This document shows positions 1 through 10,497 of a DNA stretch of 64,000 nucleotides, piece by piece. Below the pieces are notes generated by a model that was not told where the DNA came from, did no database searches, and worked only from the letters and a program-made list of their open reading frames with translations. The position numbers and the translations under genes are program-made. Source of the DNA: G963668345 sp965226215 (GTDB lineage: Bacteria; Acidobacteriota; Terriglobia; Bryobacterales; UBA6623); NCBI GenBank assembly GCA_965226215.1, contig CBDDCH010000002.1:496001-560000 (forward strand). Direction: 5' to 3'. The stretch's first letter is position 1; the number at the start of each line of letters is the position of its first letter.

Positions 1-419
1 TGCGCAATTCCGGTCACAAGGGCGGCGGCCATGATGTGCCAGATGGAAATCAGGTCTAGCCAGATCAGCACCGCCAGCACCAGCGCCGGCATCATCTGGG
101 TGTATTGCGACGCCATCAGAAGCTTCCGGCGGTCCATCCGATCAGCGACCACCCCACCCAGTAGAGAAAACACGATAATTGGCGCGCCCTGAAGAAAAGC
201 GGTGAGACCTAGCAGGAAGGCGGACTTAGTGAGCTTATAAATCAGTAACTTCTGGGCGACCTCCTGGACAATCGCACCGGTGGTGGAGGTGAACGCGCCC
301 GCCCACATCAGCCGGAAATTTCTGTACTGGAAGGCCCGGAAGGTGGCCCTAACGATACCCGGCTTCGCAGAAGGCGGGTCGGCCAAGTCGGATTTGGCCT
401 TCGGGGAGGGCGAGCTCAT
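1..419 (-). CDS. MFS transporter, N-terminal part (cut by window edge)
   Basis: The minus-strand frame starts at an ATG at 419 and runs off the left edge, giving about 139 residues. After a polar, Pro/Ser/Lys-rich start, hydrophobic helices follow, with the segment GGVVADRMDRRK. This matches the conserved loop between helices 2 and 3 of major facilitator transporters, in the branch that includes the EntS-like exporters (MFS_3). The product would be an inner-membrane exporter of unknown substrate. It is divergent from the peptide transporter gene that starts at 877. The family is fairly sure; the substrate cannot be inferred from this part. Confidence 0.75.
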   Translation of the reverse strand, partial: MSSPSPKAKSDLADPPSAKPGIVRATFRAFQYRNFRLMWAGAFTSTTGAIVQEVAQKLLIYKLTKSAFLLGLTAFLQGAPIIVFSLLGGVVADRMDRRKLLMASQYTQMMPALVLAVLIWLDLISIWHIMAAALVTGIA

Positions 420-876
420 TCCGCGGGATTTCTAAGAGTGAGGCTGTGTCAGGCTAGCAGCCCCTGGTAAAAGCTTAGGTTCGGCGAAAAATGGAGCGAA
501 AAATGGGGACTGCCACCAATTCGCCCCCCATCATGGCCCTAGAAAAAAGCACTCGGCCTGAAGCGAATTGGCTGGCTGTACCCGATTTTTCGCGACCTTG
601 ACTTCTGCCACGGGCTGACAGGCTAGGCCGATCGACCGGCGGAACCATCTTCTCACAGACCGTGCCGTACAGGGAAGCCGGCGGGAGGAGGCGGCGTCCG
701 AGCGCCTTTACCGGCGGGCCGTTGGCCGGCGTGAGCACTGTCCGGCGAGCATGCCGGCGCGCCGGATGACCGCTCGATAAGGCTATAATCGGTAGTTCAT
801 TTCAGGGGATCGGCCGACGAACAAGCCCTCCCTCGGCCGTATTTCCTTATCAGGCGCGGAACGCGAGACGCGAGCC
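420..876. other. Intergenic region between divergent transporters
   Basis: No credible gene is seen. The reading frames here lack ribosome sites and recognisable protein features. A consensus TATAAT lies at 784-789 on the plus strand, about 88 bases before the POT transporter start, but no good -35 box was found at the usual distance. Confidence 0.5.
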
Positions 877-2366
<1,490 letters not shown>

Positions 2367-2367
<1 letters not shown>

Positions 2368-2565
2368 CCCGCATTTCTCGCCAGCTGACGGTCGAAGCAC
2401 GCAACAAGCCCGCCATTACTGCGTTGCGCTTGCTCGCTGTGCTCAACGTATGGTTCAAGAATGTAGGGGCACGGCATGCCGTGCCCGAGGTTGCCGAGCG
2501 GCGCGTGCCCTGTACTGACGGGCTTCTCACGCACTTCGCCTCCCCACATGGTGAGAAATGCGGGC
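2367..2565. repeat. MITE-like inverted-repeat element abutting a stop codon (copy 1)
   Basis: The ends are GCCCGCATTTCTCGCC (2367-2382) and its near-perfect complement GGTGAGAAATGCGGGC (2550-2565), so the roughly 199-base unit has terminal inverted repeats. A perfect 20-base palindrome, GGGCACGGCATGCCGTGCCC, lies inside at 2467-2486. The element begins at the last base of the POT gene's stop codon. A related unit lies at 40199-40389, also touching a stop codon, and a degraded one lies at about 16370-16595. No coding potential is seen. Confidence 0.7.
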
Positions 2566-2588
2566 CAGCGCAAGCGACGCTGCCGAGC

Positions 2589-3617
2589 TTAGTTGAGAAA
2601 GTACGTTTGATACAGCGTGTCGCGCTGTTTGGGGACGAAGCCGGCGCCGCGGATCATGCAGCGCAAGTCTTCTTCACTGGCTTGATGAGAAGCGCCGGCC
2701 TGGCGGACGACGTTTTCCTCGAGCATCACGCTGCCGACGTCGTTGCCGCCGAAACGCAGCCCGAGCTGGCAAACTTTCAGGCCTTGCGTGACCCAAGAAG
2801 TCTGCACGTTGACGAAGTTATCGAGGTAGATACGAGAGAGCGCCAGGGTTTTGAGGAATTCGACTCCGGTGACTTCTTCCTTGACGGACTTCCCCAGCGA
2901 GGTGTTCTCGGGCTGAAACGGCCAAGGGATGAAGGCCGTGAAGCCACCGGTCTCTTCCTGAAGCTGCCGCAGGGTCTCTAGGTGATTGACCCGGTGTTCG
3001 TAGGTTTCCCCGCAACCGAACATCATCGTCGCCGTTGTCCGCAGGCCCAGGCTATGAGCGGTCTTGTGCACGTCGATCCACTCGGCGGTATTGCACTTCA
3101 GGCGGGCGATCCGGTGCCGCACCCCGTCGTCGAGGATTTCCGCCCCCGCACCGGGGATCGAATCGAGGCCCGCGTCTCGCAGCCGCGCGATCGTGTCGCG
3201 AATCGTCAGCCCGCTGACCTCGGCAATGGTTAGGATTTCCGGGGCCGACAGACAGTGCAGATGGATCGGGTAGCGCTGCTTGATCCACCCGAAGAGGTCC
3301 TCGAAATATTCGATCTTGAGGTCCGGGTTGACGCCGCCCTGCATCAACACGCCGGTTCCGCCCAGATCGATCGTCTCTTGAATCTTCTGGCCGATCACTT
3401 CCTTCGACAGAACGTAGCCTTCCTCATGCCCCATGGGGCGGTAGAAAGCGCAGAAGCTGCAATATTCGCTGCAGAAGTTGGTGTGATTGATATTGCGATC
3501 GATAATGTAGGTCGCCACCCCGTCAGGATGAAGCTTGCGGCGAACCGCGTCGGCCTCTACGCCGATGCCGATCAGGTCGTCGCTGCCGAGTAGCTCGAGG
3601 GCTTGCTCTTTGGTCAT
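2589..3617 (-). CDS. mqnC: Cyclic dehypoxanthine futalosine synthase (radical SAM)
   Basis: MqnC makes the third step of the futalosine route to menaquinone, cyclising dehypoxanthine futalosine by radical SAM chemistry. The CX3CX2C cluster motif (CSEYCSFC) is at about residues 49-56, followed by the glycine-rich GGTGVLMQGG strand and a conserved PWPFQP segment. I chose the ATG at 3617 (342 residues), which lies one base after the mqnA stop and implies translational coupling; an upstream in-frame ATG at 3659 would overlap mqnA. The length matches the family. The pair with mqnA indicates that menaquinone is made by the futalosine pathway; mqnB, mqnD and mqnE are not in the window. Confidence 0.95.
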   Translation of the reverse strand: MTKEQALELLGSDDLIGIGVEADAVRRKLHPDGVATYIIDRNINHTNFCSEYCSFCAFYRPMGHEEGYVLSKEVIGQKIQETIDLGGTGVLMQGGVNPDLKIEYFEDLFGWIKQRYPIHLHCLSAPEILTIAEVSGLTIRDTIARLRDAGLDSIPGAGAEILDDGVRHRIARLKCNTAEWIDVHKTAHSLGLRTTATMMFGCGETYEHRVNHLETLRQLQEETGGFTAFIPWPFQPENTSLGKSVKEEVTGVEFLKTLALSRIYLDNFVNVQTSWVTQGLKVCQLGLRFGGNDVGSVMLEENVVRQAGASHQASEEDLRCMIRGAGFVPKQRDTLYQTYFLN

Positions 3618-3618
3618 C

Positions 3619-4461
3619 TCACTCTCGCTCGGCGACGGCGGGCTCTTCCAAGTAGGCAAGATCGGTGAGCGGTCCGACGAGGCCGAGCTCCGCCGCCGAG
3701 CGAAGGAATGTGGCCAGACTGCGCTGCTCCTGCTCGCCGAGATCGAAGCTCGTGTGCTCCGTCAGATAACGGCGCACCAGTTCAGGCGACAGGTTTCGCT
3801 TTTCGCTCTCCGTGGCGATGATATCGTCGAGGTGTTGCCGGCCGTAGTCCGCGGAGTCGACGAAGTGCATCGGCAGGTTGGGATCAGCAGCCAGATTCTT
3901 CACGGCCCACACGGCAAAGACCATCGGAAGGCCCGTCAGCTCCACCCACTCCGATCCCAGGTCGTAGACGAATATCGGACGCCCACGCCAGTCGGTCTGC
4001 TGGGGATCGAGCCGCAGAGCAGGGTCGCCGATAATCAGCCCGGCGTCGGCCACCTCCAACATGTCGTCGATCTTGGGAGGATACGGCCGCACCCTGGGAC
4101 GCGAACCGTACTTTCTGGCCAGCAGCACCTGCGCCAGAGCGACCGAGGTGCGGGAGCTGGTGTCGGCGGCGAAGGACTCAATCGTTTCGATCGGCTTGAG
4201 CGATATCAGCAGAACGCTGCGCACGGCCCCTCGGCAGGAGATGGAACAGCCGGGGAGAACCAATAGGTCGGGCTGGCGGGCCAGCTCGATGGTGGGCACC
4301 AACCCGATGTCCGCTTCTCCCGCTCGCAACGCGTCGGCACACTCGGAAGGGAGCGAAAATCGCAAGTCAAAGAGGCCCCGTTGCGGGCCGTGGCAGAAAC
4401 CCCATACGAGCGGCGCAGTGTTCAAGTAGCCGACCGCCGAGACTCTCAACCGATCACTCAT
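3619..4461 (-). CDS. mqnA: Chorismate dehydratase (futalosine pathway)
   Basis: MqnA converts chorismate to 3-enolpyruvyl-benzoate, the entry step of futalosine-dependent menaquinone synthesis. The 280-residue cytoplasmic protein has the periplasmic-binding-protein-like fold typical of the family. It shows the N-terminal YLNTAPL motif near residue 12 and the ADIGLVP segment near residue 50. It is upstream of mqnC in an apparent two-gene operon with a one-base gap (stop 3619-3621, next ATG at 3617). Length and motifs are normal. Confidence 0.94.
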   Translation of the reverse strand: MSDRLRVSAVGYLNTAPLVWGFCHGPQRGLFDLRFSLPSECADALRAGEADIGLVPTIELARQPDLLVLPGCSISCRGAVRSVLLISLKPIETIESFAADTSSRTSVALAQVLLARKYGSRPRVRPYPPKIDDMLEVADAGLIIGDPALRLDPQQTDWRGRPIFVYDLGSEWVELTGLPMVFAVWAVKNLAADPNLPMHFVDSADYGRQHLDDIIATESEKRNLSPELVRRYLTEHTSFDLGEQEQRSLATFLRSAAELGLVGPLTDLAYLEEPAVAERE

Positions 4462-4579
4462 GGCGAGCCTTTCAATTGTATCAGACCGCTATTTGAATTC
4501 TATCGCTCCACCCTTGCGGGCGTCAGTCGGTCGATACCCTTAACCGGTGATCGGAATCACACAGAGAGCGGCGGTGTGC

Positions 4580-4735
4580 AGCGCACTCGGGCAGAGCATG
4601 CTGTTCCCCTACAGATCTGTTGGGCGCGCCTGCAAATGTAGGGGCACGGCATACCGCGCCCGAAGTGCCCGATCGTCCACCTGGCTTCTAAACATACGTA
4701 AATCGAACGTATGAAATGGACTACTTCGCGGGTTC
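4580..4735. repeat. Dispersed palindromic intergenic repeat, family A (copy 1)
   Basis: Two imperfect GGGCAC..GTGCCC-type palindromes are followed by the shared segments CGATCGTCCACCTGGCTTCTAA and ATGAAATGGACTAC. The same modules recur near 24900-25035, 48700-48925 and 60550-60655 and at the right window end. The palindromes here have drifted more than in the other copies. The unit sits between the start of mqnA and the 3' end of the HD-GYP gene; its limits are approximate. Confidence 0.65.
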
Positions 4736-5768
4736 AGTTCAGGTACTGGTGGCGGATATGGCTAAGCTTGGACGCCGAGATTTGAAGGAAAGCGTCGACG
4801 AGTTGCGGGTCGAATTGGCCGCCGCTGCCGCGAGCGACTTCTCTTCGACCCTGTTCCACCGGTCGCGCCGAGCGGTAAGGACGTTGCGAGGTGATGGCGT
4901 CAAAGGCGTCAGCGATAGCGAAAATGCGTGACGACAGAGGAATTTGCTCACGCCGAAGTCCCCGTGGGTATCCGCTGCCGTCAAACTTCTCGTGGTGGGT
5001 GTAAACTAGTTGCGCTTCGTCAGTCAGTTCGGGCAATTTCGACAGCAACCGGTAACCGATCTGGGGATGGGCGCGCATCACGGTCCACTCTTCGTCGGTT
5101 AGGCTTCCCTCTTTGAGTAATACGTTTCGAGGGATGCCGCTCTTGCCGATGTCGTGCAACAGGGCGCCGAGTTCGAGGCCAGCAAGTGCTTGTCGTGTTA
5201 ACCCCTGGTGTTGTCCGAATAGACGGCAGTAGGCGGCGACTCGTTGAGAGTGCTGAAGAGTCTCGTAGCGTTTGCCGGCGAGCATTCCGAGCAGCTTTTG
5301 CAGTCGCTCGGAGCGGCCCGCCCCGACGGCTCGCCGGTCGGCAACGCTCCGCAGGGTTGTTCGGATCTCCCTTTGCCGACGCTTGGCGTCAGGTTCCAAG
5401 TAGCTGCCGACCACGGAGACCACGTCGCGAGGCTGGAGGGGTTTTCTTAGGTAGTCGTCGTCGCCGGCTTCGAAGGCTTTCAGTACTAGGGGGGCTTCAT
5501 ACGATCCGGACATCGCGATCACCCGTAACCGCGGCCTGAGCAACTTCAGCATCCGCACTAGCTCGATCCCCCCCGCTTCGGGTGTCGGGAGGTCGGTTAG
5601 CAACAGATCCGCGGGCCGTTGTGTCTTGCTCAAGTAGGCCACTGCCCTGATGCTGTCGGCGAAGCACTCGCAGTCGTGGCCCTTAACCCGCAAAGCCTCC
5701 GCCAAAGAGTCGCGGACACCTGCCTCGTCGTCGACAACGAGAACCGTGCTGGGGAGAGAAGATGCCAT
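4734..5768 (-). CDS. Response regulator with HD-GYP c-di-GMP phosphodiesterase domain
   Basis: The 344-residue protein joins an N-terminal receiver domain (acidic pair D13-D14, phosphoacceptor D59, K109) to an HD-GYP output domain. The catalytic HD pair is at 205-206 (LLHDIGKSG), the HH pair at 258-259 and the GYP motif at 266-268 (FDGSGYPRG). HD-GYP proteins hydrolyse cyclic di-GMP, so this is probably a phosphorylation-controlled phosphodiesterase. The receiver motif around D59 reads TDLPTP, a slight departure from the usual D-hydrophobic-x-MP. The stretch after RPYR is a little shorter than usual. No histidine kinase is adjacent. Confidence 0.9.
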   Translation of the reverse strand: MASSLPSTVLVVDDEAGVRDSLAEALRVKGHDCECFADSIRAVAYLSKTQRPADLLLTDLPTPEAGGIELVRMLKLLRPRLRVIAMSGSYEAPLVLKAFEAGDDDYLRKPLQPRDVVSVVGSYLEPDAKRRQREIRTTLRSVADRRAVGAGRSERLQKLLGMLAGKRYETLQHSQRVAAYCRLFGQHQGLTRQALAGLELGALLHDIGKSGIPRNVLLKEGSLTDEEWTVMRAHPQIGYRLLSKLPELTDEAQLVYTHHEKFDGSGYPRGLRREQIPLSSRIFAIADAFDAITSQRPYRSARPVEQGRREVARGSGGQFDPQLVDAFLQISASKLSHIRHQYLN

Positions 5769-5974
5769 CCGCCGCGTTCCGACTTCCGAACAGTTATCGA
5801 CAGACAGCGGCTAACCGTTTAGCCTGCGTTCTCACGGCCAGGTGGGTAGGGCGCGCTACCGCGCCCGCCGGACGCGGTTGCAAGCGAGTTTAGAGGTGCC
5901 TAGGGCAACCAAGCACGAGCAGGAGGGAAGTGATTCTCGAAGGAATCGGGCGGCGGACGAAGCCCTGCAGGCTA

Positions 5975-7033
5975 CTACGCCAGCTTCGCCAAAACGGCGC
6001 TTGTCACTTCTGTAGTTGGGGACCGGCCGCCTAGGTCGGCTGGGAGCGATTCGCCTTCGGCGATCGTATCGGCGACGGCTTTTTCAACGGCCTTCGCGGC
6101 TTCGCCCGAGCCAAGAAAATCGAGCATCATGGCGGCGCTGAGGATCATCGCGATCGGGTTGACGATGCCTTTGCCCGCAATGTCGGGGGCCGACCCGTGC
6201 ACGGGTTCGAACATGGATGGAAATTCTCGGGAGGGGTTCAGGTTGGCGCTTGGGGCCAGACCTAGGCTGCCTGTAATAGCAGCTGCTAGGTCGCTGAGAA
6301 TATCGCCGAATAAATTGGAGCCGACCACGACGTCAAACGTGTGGGGCCGGCGAACAAAGTGGACGGCCGCAGCATCGACCAGCAGCGACTCGGTTTCGAT
6401 GTCACTGTAGTCCCGAGCTACCTCGGCAAACGTGTGGTCCCACAACACCATGCTGTAGCCTTGGGCGTTTGATTTGGTGATCGATGTCACCCTTTTCCCC
6501 CCGTCACGACGGCGCGCCAAGTCAAAGGCGTAGCGAACGATGCGCTCGACCCCACGCCGAGTAAAAACAGCTGTCTGCAGCGCCACCTCGTCGGGCGTGT
6601 GGCGGTAGAGGAACCCTCCGGCCTGGCTGTATTCACCTTCGGTGTTTTCGCGCACAATGACCAAGTCGATCTCGCCTGGGTGGCTCAGAGGAGTACTCGC
6701 GCCAGAGTAGAGCTTCGCCGGACGCACGCACGCGTACTGGTCGAAGGCGCGGCGAATCGGTAACAAAAGGCCGTTTAAGGTCGTATGGTCCGGTACGTCC
6801 GGGTGGCCGACCGCACCCAACAGGATGCCGTCAAACTCCCGCAACCGGTCGATGCCGTCCGCGGGCATCATGTGCCCATGTTGGAAATAATGAGCCGTTC
6901 CCCATTCCAACTCCGTGCAACGAAAACCGACGCCGCTGCGTTCGGCTACAGCGTCGAGGACCCGTCGCGCCTCCGGCATGACCTCGAGACCCACGCCATC
7001 GCCGGGAATCAGAGCTATGGAGAATTCGCGCAT
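5975..7033 (-). CDS. Isocitrate/isopropylmalate-type dehydrogenase, tartrate/D-malate dehydrogenase-like
   Basis: This 352-residue protein is a beta-decarboxylating, NAD(P)- and metal-dependent dehydrogenase. It shows the IPGDGVG nucleotide/substrate loop near residue 9, the VIVRENTEGEYS motif, the catalytic ITKSNAQ region, the metal-binding NLFGDILSDLAA segment and the FEPVHGSAPDIAGK signature. The RENTEGEYS form and overall length resemble the tartrate/D-malate dehydrogenase branch more than LeuB. No leucine-pathway genes are next to it. The superfamily is certain; substrate choice (D-malate, tartrate, or isopropylmalate) is not resolved. Confidence 0.88.
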   Translation of the reverse strand: MREFSIALIPGDGVGLEVMPEARRVLDAVAERSGVGFRCTELEWGTAHYFQHGHMMPADGIDRLREFDGILLGAVGHPDVPDHTTLNGLLLPIRRAFDQYACVRPAKLYSGASTPLSHPGEIDLVIVRENTEGEYSQAGGFLYRHTPDEVALQTAVFTRRGVERIVRYAFDLARRRDGGKRVTSITKSNAQGYSMVLWDHTFAEVARDYSDIETESLLVDAAAVHFVRRPHTFDVVVGSNLFGDILSDLAAAITGSLGLAPSANLNPSREFPSMFEPVHGSAPDIAGKGIVNPIAMILSAAMMLDFLGSGEAAKAVEKAVADTIAEGESLPADLGGRSPTTEVTSAVLAKLA

Positions 7034-7366
7034 TGGCGACTATTGTGACACACGTCGATTACTTTACATCCTCGAACCTTGCTGCTTTGGTCACCGATCA
7101 AATAAGACTAGTGATGTTCGCAAAATAGGGTGACCAATGCCGAGGGGAAACTCGCGATGGTGGAAAGGGCGCGACATGTCGCGCCCGTACAAACAAACGC
7201 GATCGCTGATCTGCCTTGTGAATGCGCGGTGCTCTGCCGATGGCCGAGCCTGTCACTATATTTTGCGAAACCCAATAAGTACCTATTCTCGTGGCGGTTG
7301 TGAGTTGTGATCCGCGGCCCAATCGCACGCAAAGCATTTTGAATCAGGCCGATAAAAATTATCTTC

Positions 7367-7395
7367 TTGCATGGGTGGCAGTCCTCGCTTAGAGT
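7367..7395 (+). promoter_or_regulatory. Putative promoter of the outer-membrane protein gene
   Basis: A TTGCAT box (7367-7372) and a TAGAGT box (7390-7395) are 17 bases apart, a sigma-70-like arrangement. It would give a leader of roughly 190 bases before the gene at 7596. This is sequence resemblance only. Confidence 0.4.
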
Positions 7396-7399
7396 GAAA

Positions 7400-7595
7400 A
7401 CTTAAAGATTCGATCGGCAAGACGTCCGGTGGGGTCGTAAGGGTCTGGGCGTTTGGCCGACGGGCACGCCAGCTGAAGACGTAAGGCTTCGAAGAACGAC
7501 GTTTCCGGGGAGTTGTTGTTAGCGCGAGGAGAGAGCGCCCGCAATGTCTACATATTAGTAATACTTACAGCGGAGAACGGAGGAGGAAGTTCAAG
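7400..7595 (+). promoter_or_regulatory. Long, probably structured 5' leader
   Basis: The leader contains two likely hairpins: CTGGGCGT (7448 region) pairs with ACGCCAG, and GAAGACGT (7477 region) pairs with ACGTTTC, each with one bulge. It ends in a strong ribosome site, GGAGGAGGAAG, just before the ATG at 7596. I could not match it to a known riboswitch class. It may be a plain structured leader. Confidence 0.35.
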
Positions 7596-8336
7596 ATGAC
7601 ATCGATTCGCAGTATCGTGATTGTATTCGCCGCGGTGGCGCTACTGGGCGTGGGCAACTTGGCGGCTCAGGACGAGAGCCCCGTGAGTGTGTCTTTCGAC
7701 ACCACATTCGTGAACAAGTACATCTGGCGCGGCCAGAAATTGAACGACAACGCGTCGCTGCAACCTGGCATCGCAATCGGTTACAAGGGTCTGACGATCT
7801 CTTCATGGAGTCAGTTCTCCCATACTGGCTTCGGTGACAGTGGCGTGGCCGGCAACCACTGGACGGAGCACGATTTCGCCATGGACTACGGTTTCGCGCT
7901 CAACGACAAGGTCTCCGTCAACGTGGGCTGGATTAACTACGCGTTCCCGAACTTCCAGGACGGCCGCTATTCGAACGAGATCTATGGCGCGGTCAGCGTG
8001 GACACGATTCTGCAACCCAGCATCGGTGTCTACGGCGACCCGCACAACGGCAACGGCATGTACTACAGCTTCGGTATCGGTCATGGCGTTGATCTCGGTC
8101 ATGGCTTTGCCCTGAACCTGTCAACTTCTGTGGGTATCAACCAGCACCAGTGGATCGACACTACGACTGTTTCAGACGTTGTAGTCGGGATCGGACTCGA
8201 TATTCCCATCAGCGACCACGTCACGCTGTCGCCTTTCTGGAACTACATTACAGGTGACGACGACTTGCGGACCGGCCCGGATGCTTTCTTCTTCACCGGC
8301 CACCTCGGCGGAGTGAATCTGAACATCAGCTACTAG
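7596..8336 (+). CDS. Outer-membrane beta-barrel protein (TorF/gcw_chp-like porin)
   Basis: The 246-residue protein begins with a signal peptide (hydrophobic residues 5-20, cleavage near NLAAQD). It then shows alternating aromatic beta strands typical of a small barrel, ending in the C-terminal LNISY with a terminal aromatic residue. The segment FVNKYIWRGQKL near residue 38 resembles the signature of the TorF/TIGR02001 group of putative porins. A strong Shine-Dalgarno sequence supports the start. Many Gly, Asn and Tyr residues fit an exported barrel. The ligand is unknown. The gene stands alone after a long leader. Confidence 0.8.
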   Translation: MTSIRSIVIVFAAVALLGVGNLAAQDESPVSVSFDTTFVNKYIWRGQKLNDNASLQPGIAIGYKGLTISSWSQFSHTGFGDSGVAGNHWTEHDFAMDYGFALNDKVSVNVGWINYAFPNFQDGRYSNEIYGAVSVDTILQPSIGVYGDPHNGNGMYYSFGIGHGVDLGHGFALNLSTSVGINQHQWIDTTTVSDVVVGIGLDIPISDHVTLSPFWNYITGDDDLRTGPDAFFFTGHLGGVNLNISY

Positions 8337-8345
8337 TCGTGGCCG

Positions 8346-8954
8346 TCAGTCACGCTGGAGATCGCGAAGCGCTGCTAGGGTCTCGTTGACCGAGGAGCTT
8401 TGCTGAAACAGAGAAATCCCCGCGATTCCCGCAGCCCCCCTCCCCAGGCACTGGGACGCGTTCTCAAGCTGAACGCCTCCCAGTGCCAAAACCGGTATCT
8501 TAGCCCGGCGGCAAGCCTCGCCAAGCGCTTCCAGTCCCTGAGCCGGACCGTATTGCCACTTGGAGGCAGTTTCAAATACCGGGCCAAAGACCGTGAAATC
8601 CGCTCCCTCGGCCTCCGCCTGTCGCACTTCGTCGCCGCTGTGACACGAGGCGCCGATGAAGAAGCCCTTGGGTGTCACCGAGCGGACGCTGGAGGGACTT
8701 ACGGCGCCGGCCGGCAGGTGGACTCCGTGCGCACCGGCGGCCAGAGCCACATCCACCCGGCCGTTGACTAGTATCCGAGTCGCGCTGGGGTTCGGTAGTT
8801 TGAGGATAGCCTCAGTGAGTTGGAAGAGTTGTCGCGCTGGAAGATCCTTCTCGCGGATTTGCAACAAGTCTAGCCCGGCTCGGAGCAGCCTGCTCAGGTG
8901 CTCGAGCAAGTCGCTCTGCTGCCGCCGACGGTCGGTGATGGCGTAGAGGAGCAT
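8346..8954 (-). CDS. Thiamine phosphate synthase family protein (ThiE/TenI)
   Basis: This 202-residue TIM-barrel protein carries the family landmarks LLQIREKDL near residue 35, GAHGVHLP near 94, FGPVFETASK near 123 and the GGV phosphate loop near 158. ThiE couples hydroxymethylpyrimidine diphosphate and thiazole phosphate, whereas TenI isomerises the thiazole. The usual VNDR motif reads VNGR here (near residue 84), so an aspartate normally involved in diphosphate-magnesium binding is missing. That leaves room for a TenI-like or altered role. No other thiamine genes are near. It is convergent with the barrel-protein gene. Confidence 0.8.
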   Translation of the reverse strand: MLLYAITDRRRQQSDLLEHLSRLLRAGLDLLQIREKDLPARQLFQLTEAILKLPNPSATRILVNGRVDVALAAGAHGVHLPAGAVSPSSVRSVTPKGFFIGASCHSGDEVRQAEAEGADFTVFGPVFETASKWQYGPAQGLEALGEACRRAKIPVLALGGVQLENASQCLGRGAAGIAGISLFQQSSSVNETLAALRDLQRD

Positions 8955-9396
8955 GGGGGAACTTACATCGCCGGCGAGCGCACCCGCTCAGTTCATTGGC
9001 CGTTCCTAGCGGGACCCGACTTTTGCGCCCGGCAGCCCTGCTTAGCTGCCGTCGATGAGAAAAGGGAAGACGTTCGGTTTCAGCATTGCCGATCATCGGC
9101 TGGTAAGCTATCCCAGAGAAAACTTTCTGATCGTCCTGGCGACATGTCTCATTGGCGCGCCAGCCCTTCTGCTGAGCGGTGGGATGCCGGCGAGAACGCC
9201 GGCACAGCACGCTGAAAGCGTGCGCCACGTCGCTTTCCAGCCCGACATCTCCGAATCCATAGTGAACTCGTCCCCAGAACAGTCCACTAGTGTGTATCGC
9301 GGATCGCAGTTGCGCTCCATCTAAAAACTCACGCTCGCTACGAACCGCTCGCCGCCGAATCTGCTCCGGGAAAAGTCCGGGCGACGGCGCATGGGC
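8955..9396. other. Intergenic region with short GC-rich inverted repeats
   Basis: A reading frame of 89 codons (9055-9324, plus) has no ribosome site and its second half is made of inverted repeats (GCCGGCGAGAACGCCGGC near 9187, CACGCTGAAAGCGTG near 9208), so I do not call it a gene. Nothing else is recognised. Confidence 0.45.
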
Positions 9397-10497
9397 TCAG
9401 GAATCTGCTTCCTCCTGTTGCGGAAAAACCCAGACGGCGTCAGGAGGGAACTCGAGCGTCCAGCGCAGCGCACTCTTCCCCTTCTCGTAAAGCGCTCGGG
9501 AGACATAGGCCGAGAGTGCTCCGGGGAAGACCAACCGCACCTGATCGGGCATTTCAATCACGTCGGTGAGAGGCAGCGCGAGCTGCTGTTGTTCCACGGC
9601 GCCGTTAGACGGTGCGGCGATCACGCGTTCGGGCCGAATGCAGAGCTGGACGCGGTCTCCGGCGCTGCGGCCCGGGAGGTAGGGCGTCAAAATTCCAAGC
9701 TCGCCCGCTTGCAGCCGGGTGCGGTTGTTTTCGGGATCAAGTTCCGATACCACGGCCTCCGTCACGTCGGATAGGCCCAGAAGCTGAGCGACCGCGGTCG
9801 AGGCGGGGCGCTCGTAGACCTCGCGCGGCGGCCCTTGCTGAACGATCCGTCCTTGGCGGTAGACCAGCATCCGATCTCCCAACTCGAAAGCCTCTTCCAG
9901 GTTGTGCGTGACCAACAACATCGGCAATCGATATTCGGATCGGATTTGGCGCAGGATATCGTAGAGCTGGCGGCGCAAACCGACATCAAGCCCCCGAGCC
10001 GGCTCGTCAAGCAGCAGCAGGCGCGGTTGATTGACCAGAGTGCGCGCGATCGCGCCACGCTGGCGTTCGCCTCCGGACAACTCGTGCGGACGGCGACCAG
10101 CCAGGGTCTCCAGCCGGAACGACTCCAGAACCTGTAAGATTCGGCGTTCTCTCTGCCCGGGCTTTAGATCCGCGGCGGCGAATTCCAGATTCCGGCGCAG
10201 ACTCATGTGCGGGAACAGAGCGTCCTTTTGAAAGACGTAGCCGCAGTGTCGTCGGCGGGCCGGCAGAAAACTCCCGCGATCGGAGTCGAACAGCGTTTCT
10301 CCTGCCAGGCGGACGTAGCCCGAATCGGGCCGCACGAATCCGGCGATAGATTCCAGCGTCAGCGTTTTCCCCGCGCCGCTGGGGCCGAACAGCACCGTGA
10401 TTTCGTCTCCGGCGGTAAAAGTAACCGAAAGCTCAAAACCAGCGGAATCCGGCCCGCTCGGGTACGCCTTTTCGAGCTGTGCCTCCAGGGTCGACAT
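9397..10497 (-). CDS. modC: Molybdate ABC transporter ATP-binding protein
   Basis: The 366-residue ATPase powers molybdate import together with ModB. Walker A is GPSGAGKT at residues 38-45, the ABC signature is LSGGERQRGAIAR near 139, Walker B is LLLLDEPARGLD near 160 and the H-loop is LLVTHNLEEAF. The C-terminal 120 residues form a TOBE-like domain (RPERVIAAPSNG), the oxyanion-sensing part of ModC proteins. The start ATG overlaps the modB stop by one base (TAATG), so the two are coupled. The molybdate-binding protein gene modA is not adjacent. Sulfate specificity is a less likely alternative. Confidence 0.9.
   Translation of the reverse strand: MSTLEAQLEKAYPSGPDSAGFELSVTFTAGDEITVLFGPSGAGKTLTLESIAGFVRPDSGYVRLAGETLFDSDRGSFLPARRRHCGYVFQKDALFPHMSLRRNLEFAAADLKPGQRERRILQVLESFRLETLAGRRPHELSGGERQRGAIARTLVNQPRLLLLDEPARGLDVGLRRQLYDILRQIRSEYRLPMLLVTHNLEEAFELGDRMLVYRQGRIVQQGPPREVYERPASTAVAQLLGLSDVTEAVVSELDPENNRTRLQAGELGILTPYLPGRSAGDRVQLCIRPERVIAAPSNGAVEQQQLALPLTDVIEMPDQVRLVFPGALSAYVSRALYEKGKSALRWTLEFPPDAVWVFPQQEEADS

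Noticed and set aside
475..738. 87-codon minus-strand frame between the two transporters
   Set aside because: No ribosome site and no protein-like features.
9055..9324. 89-codon plus-strand frame with one hydrophobic stretch
   Set aside because: No ribosome site; its second half consists of intergenic inverted repeats.
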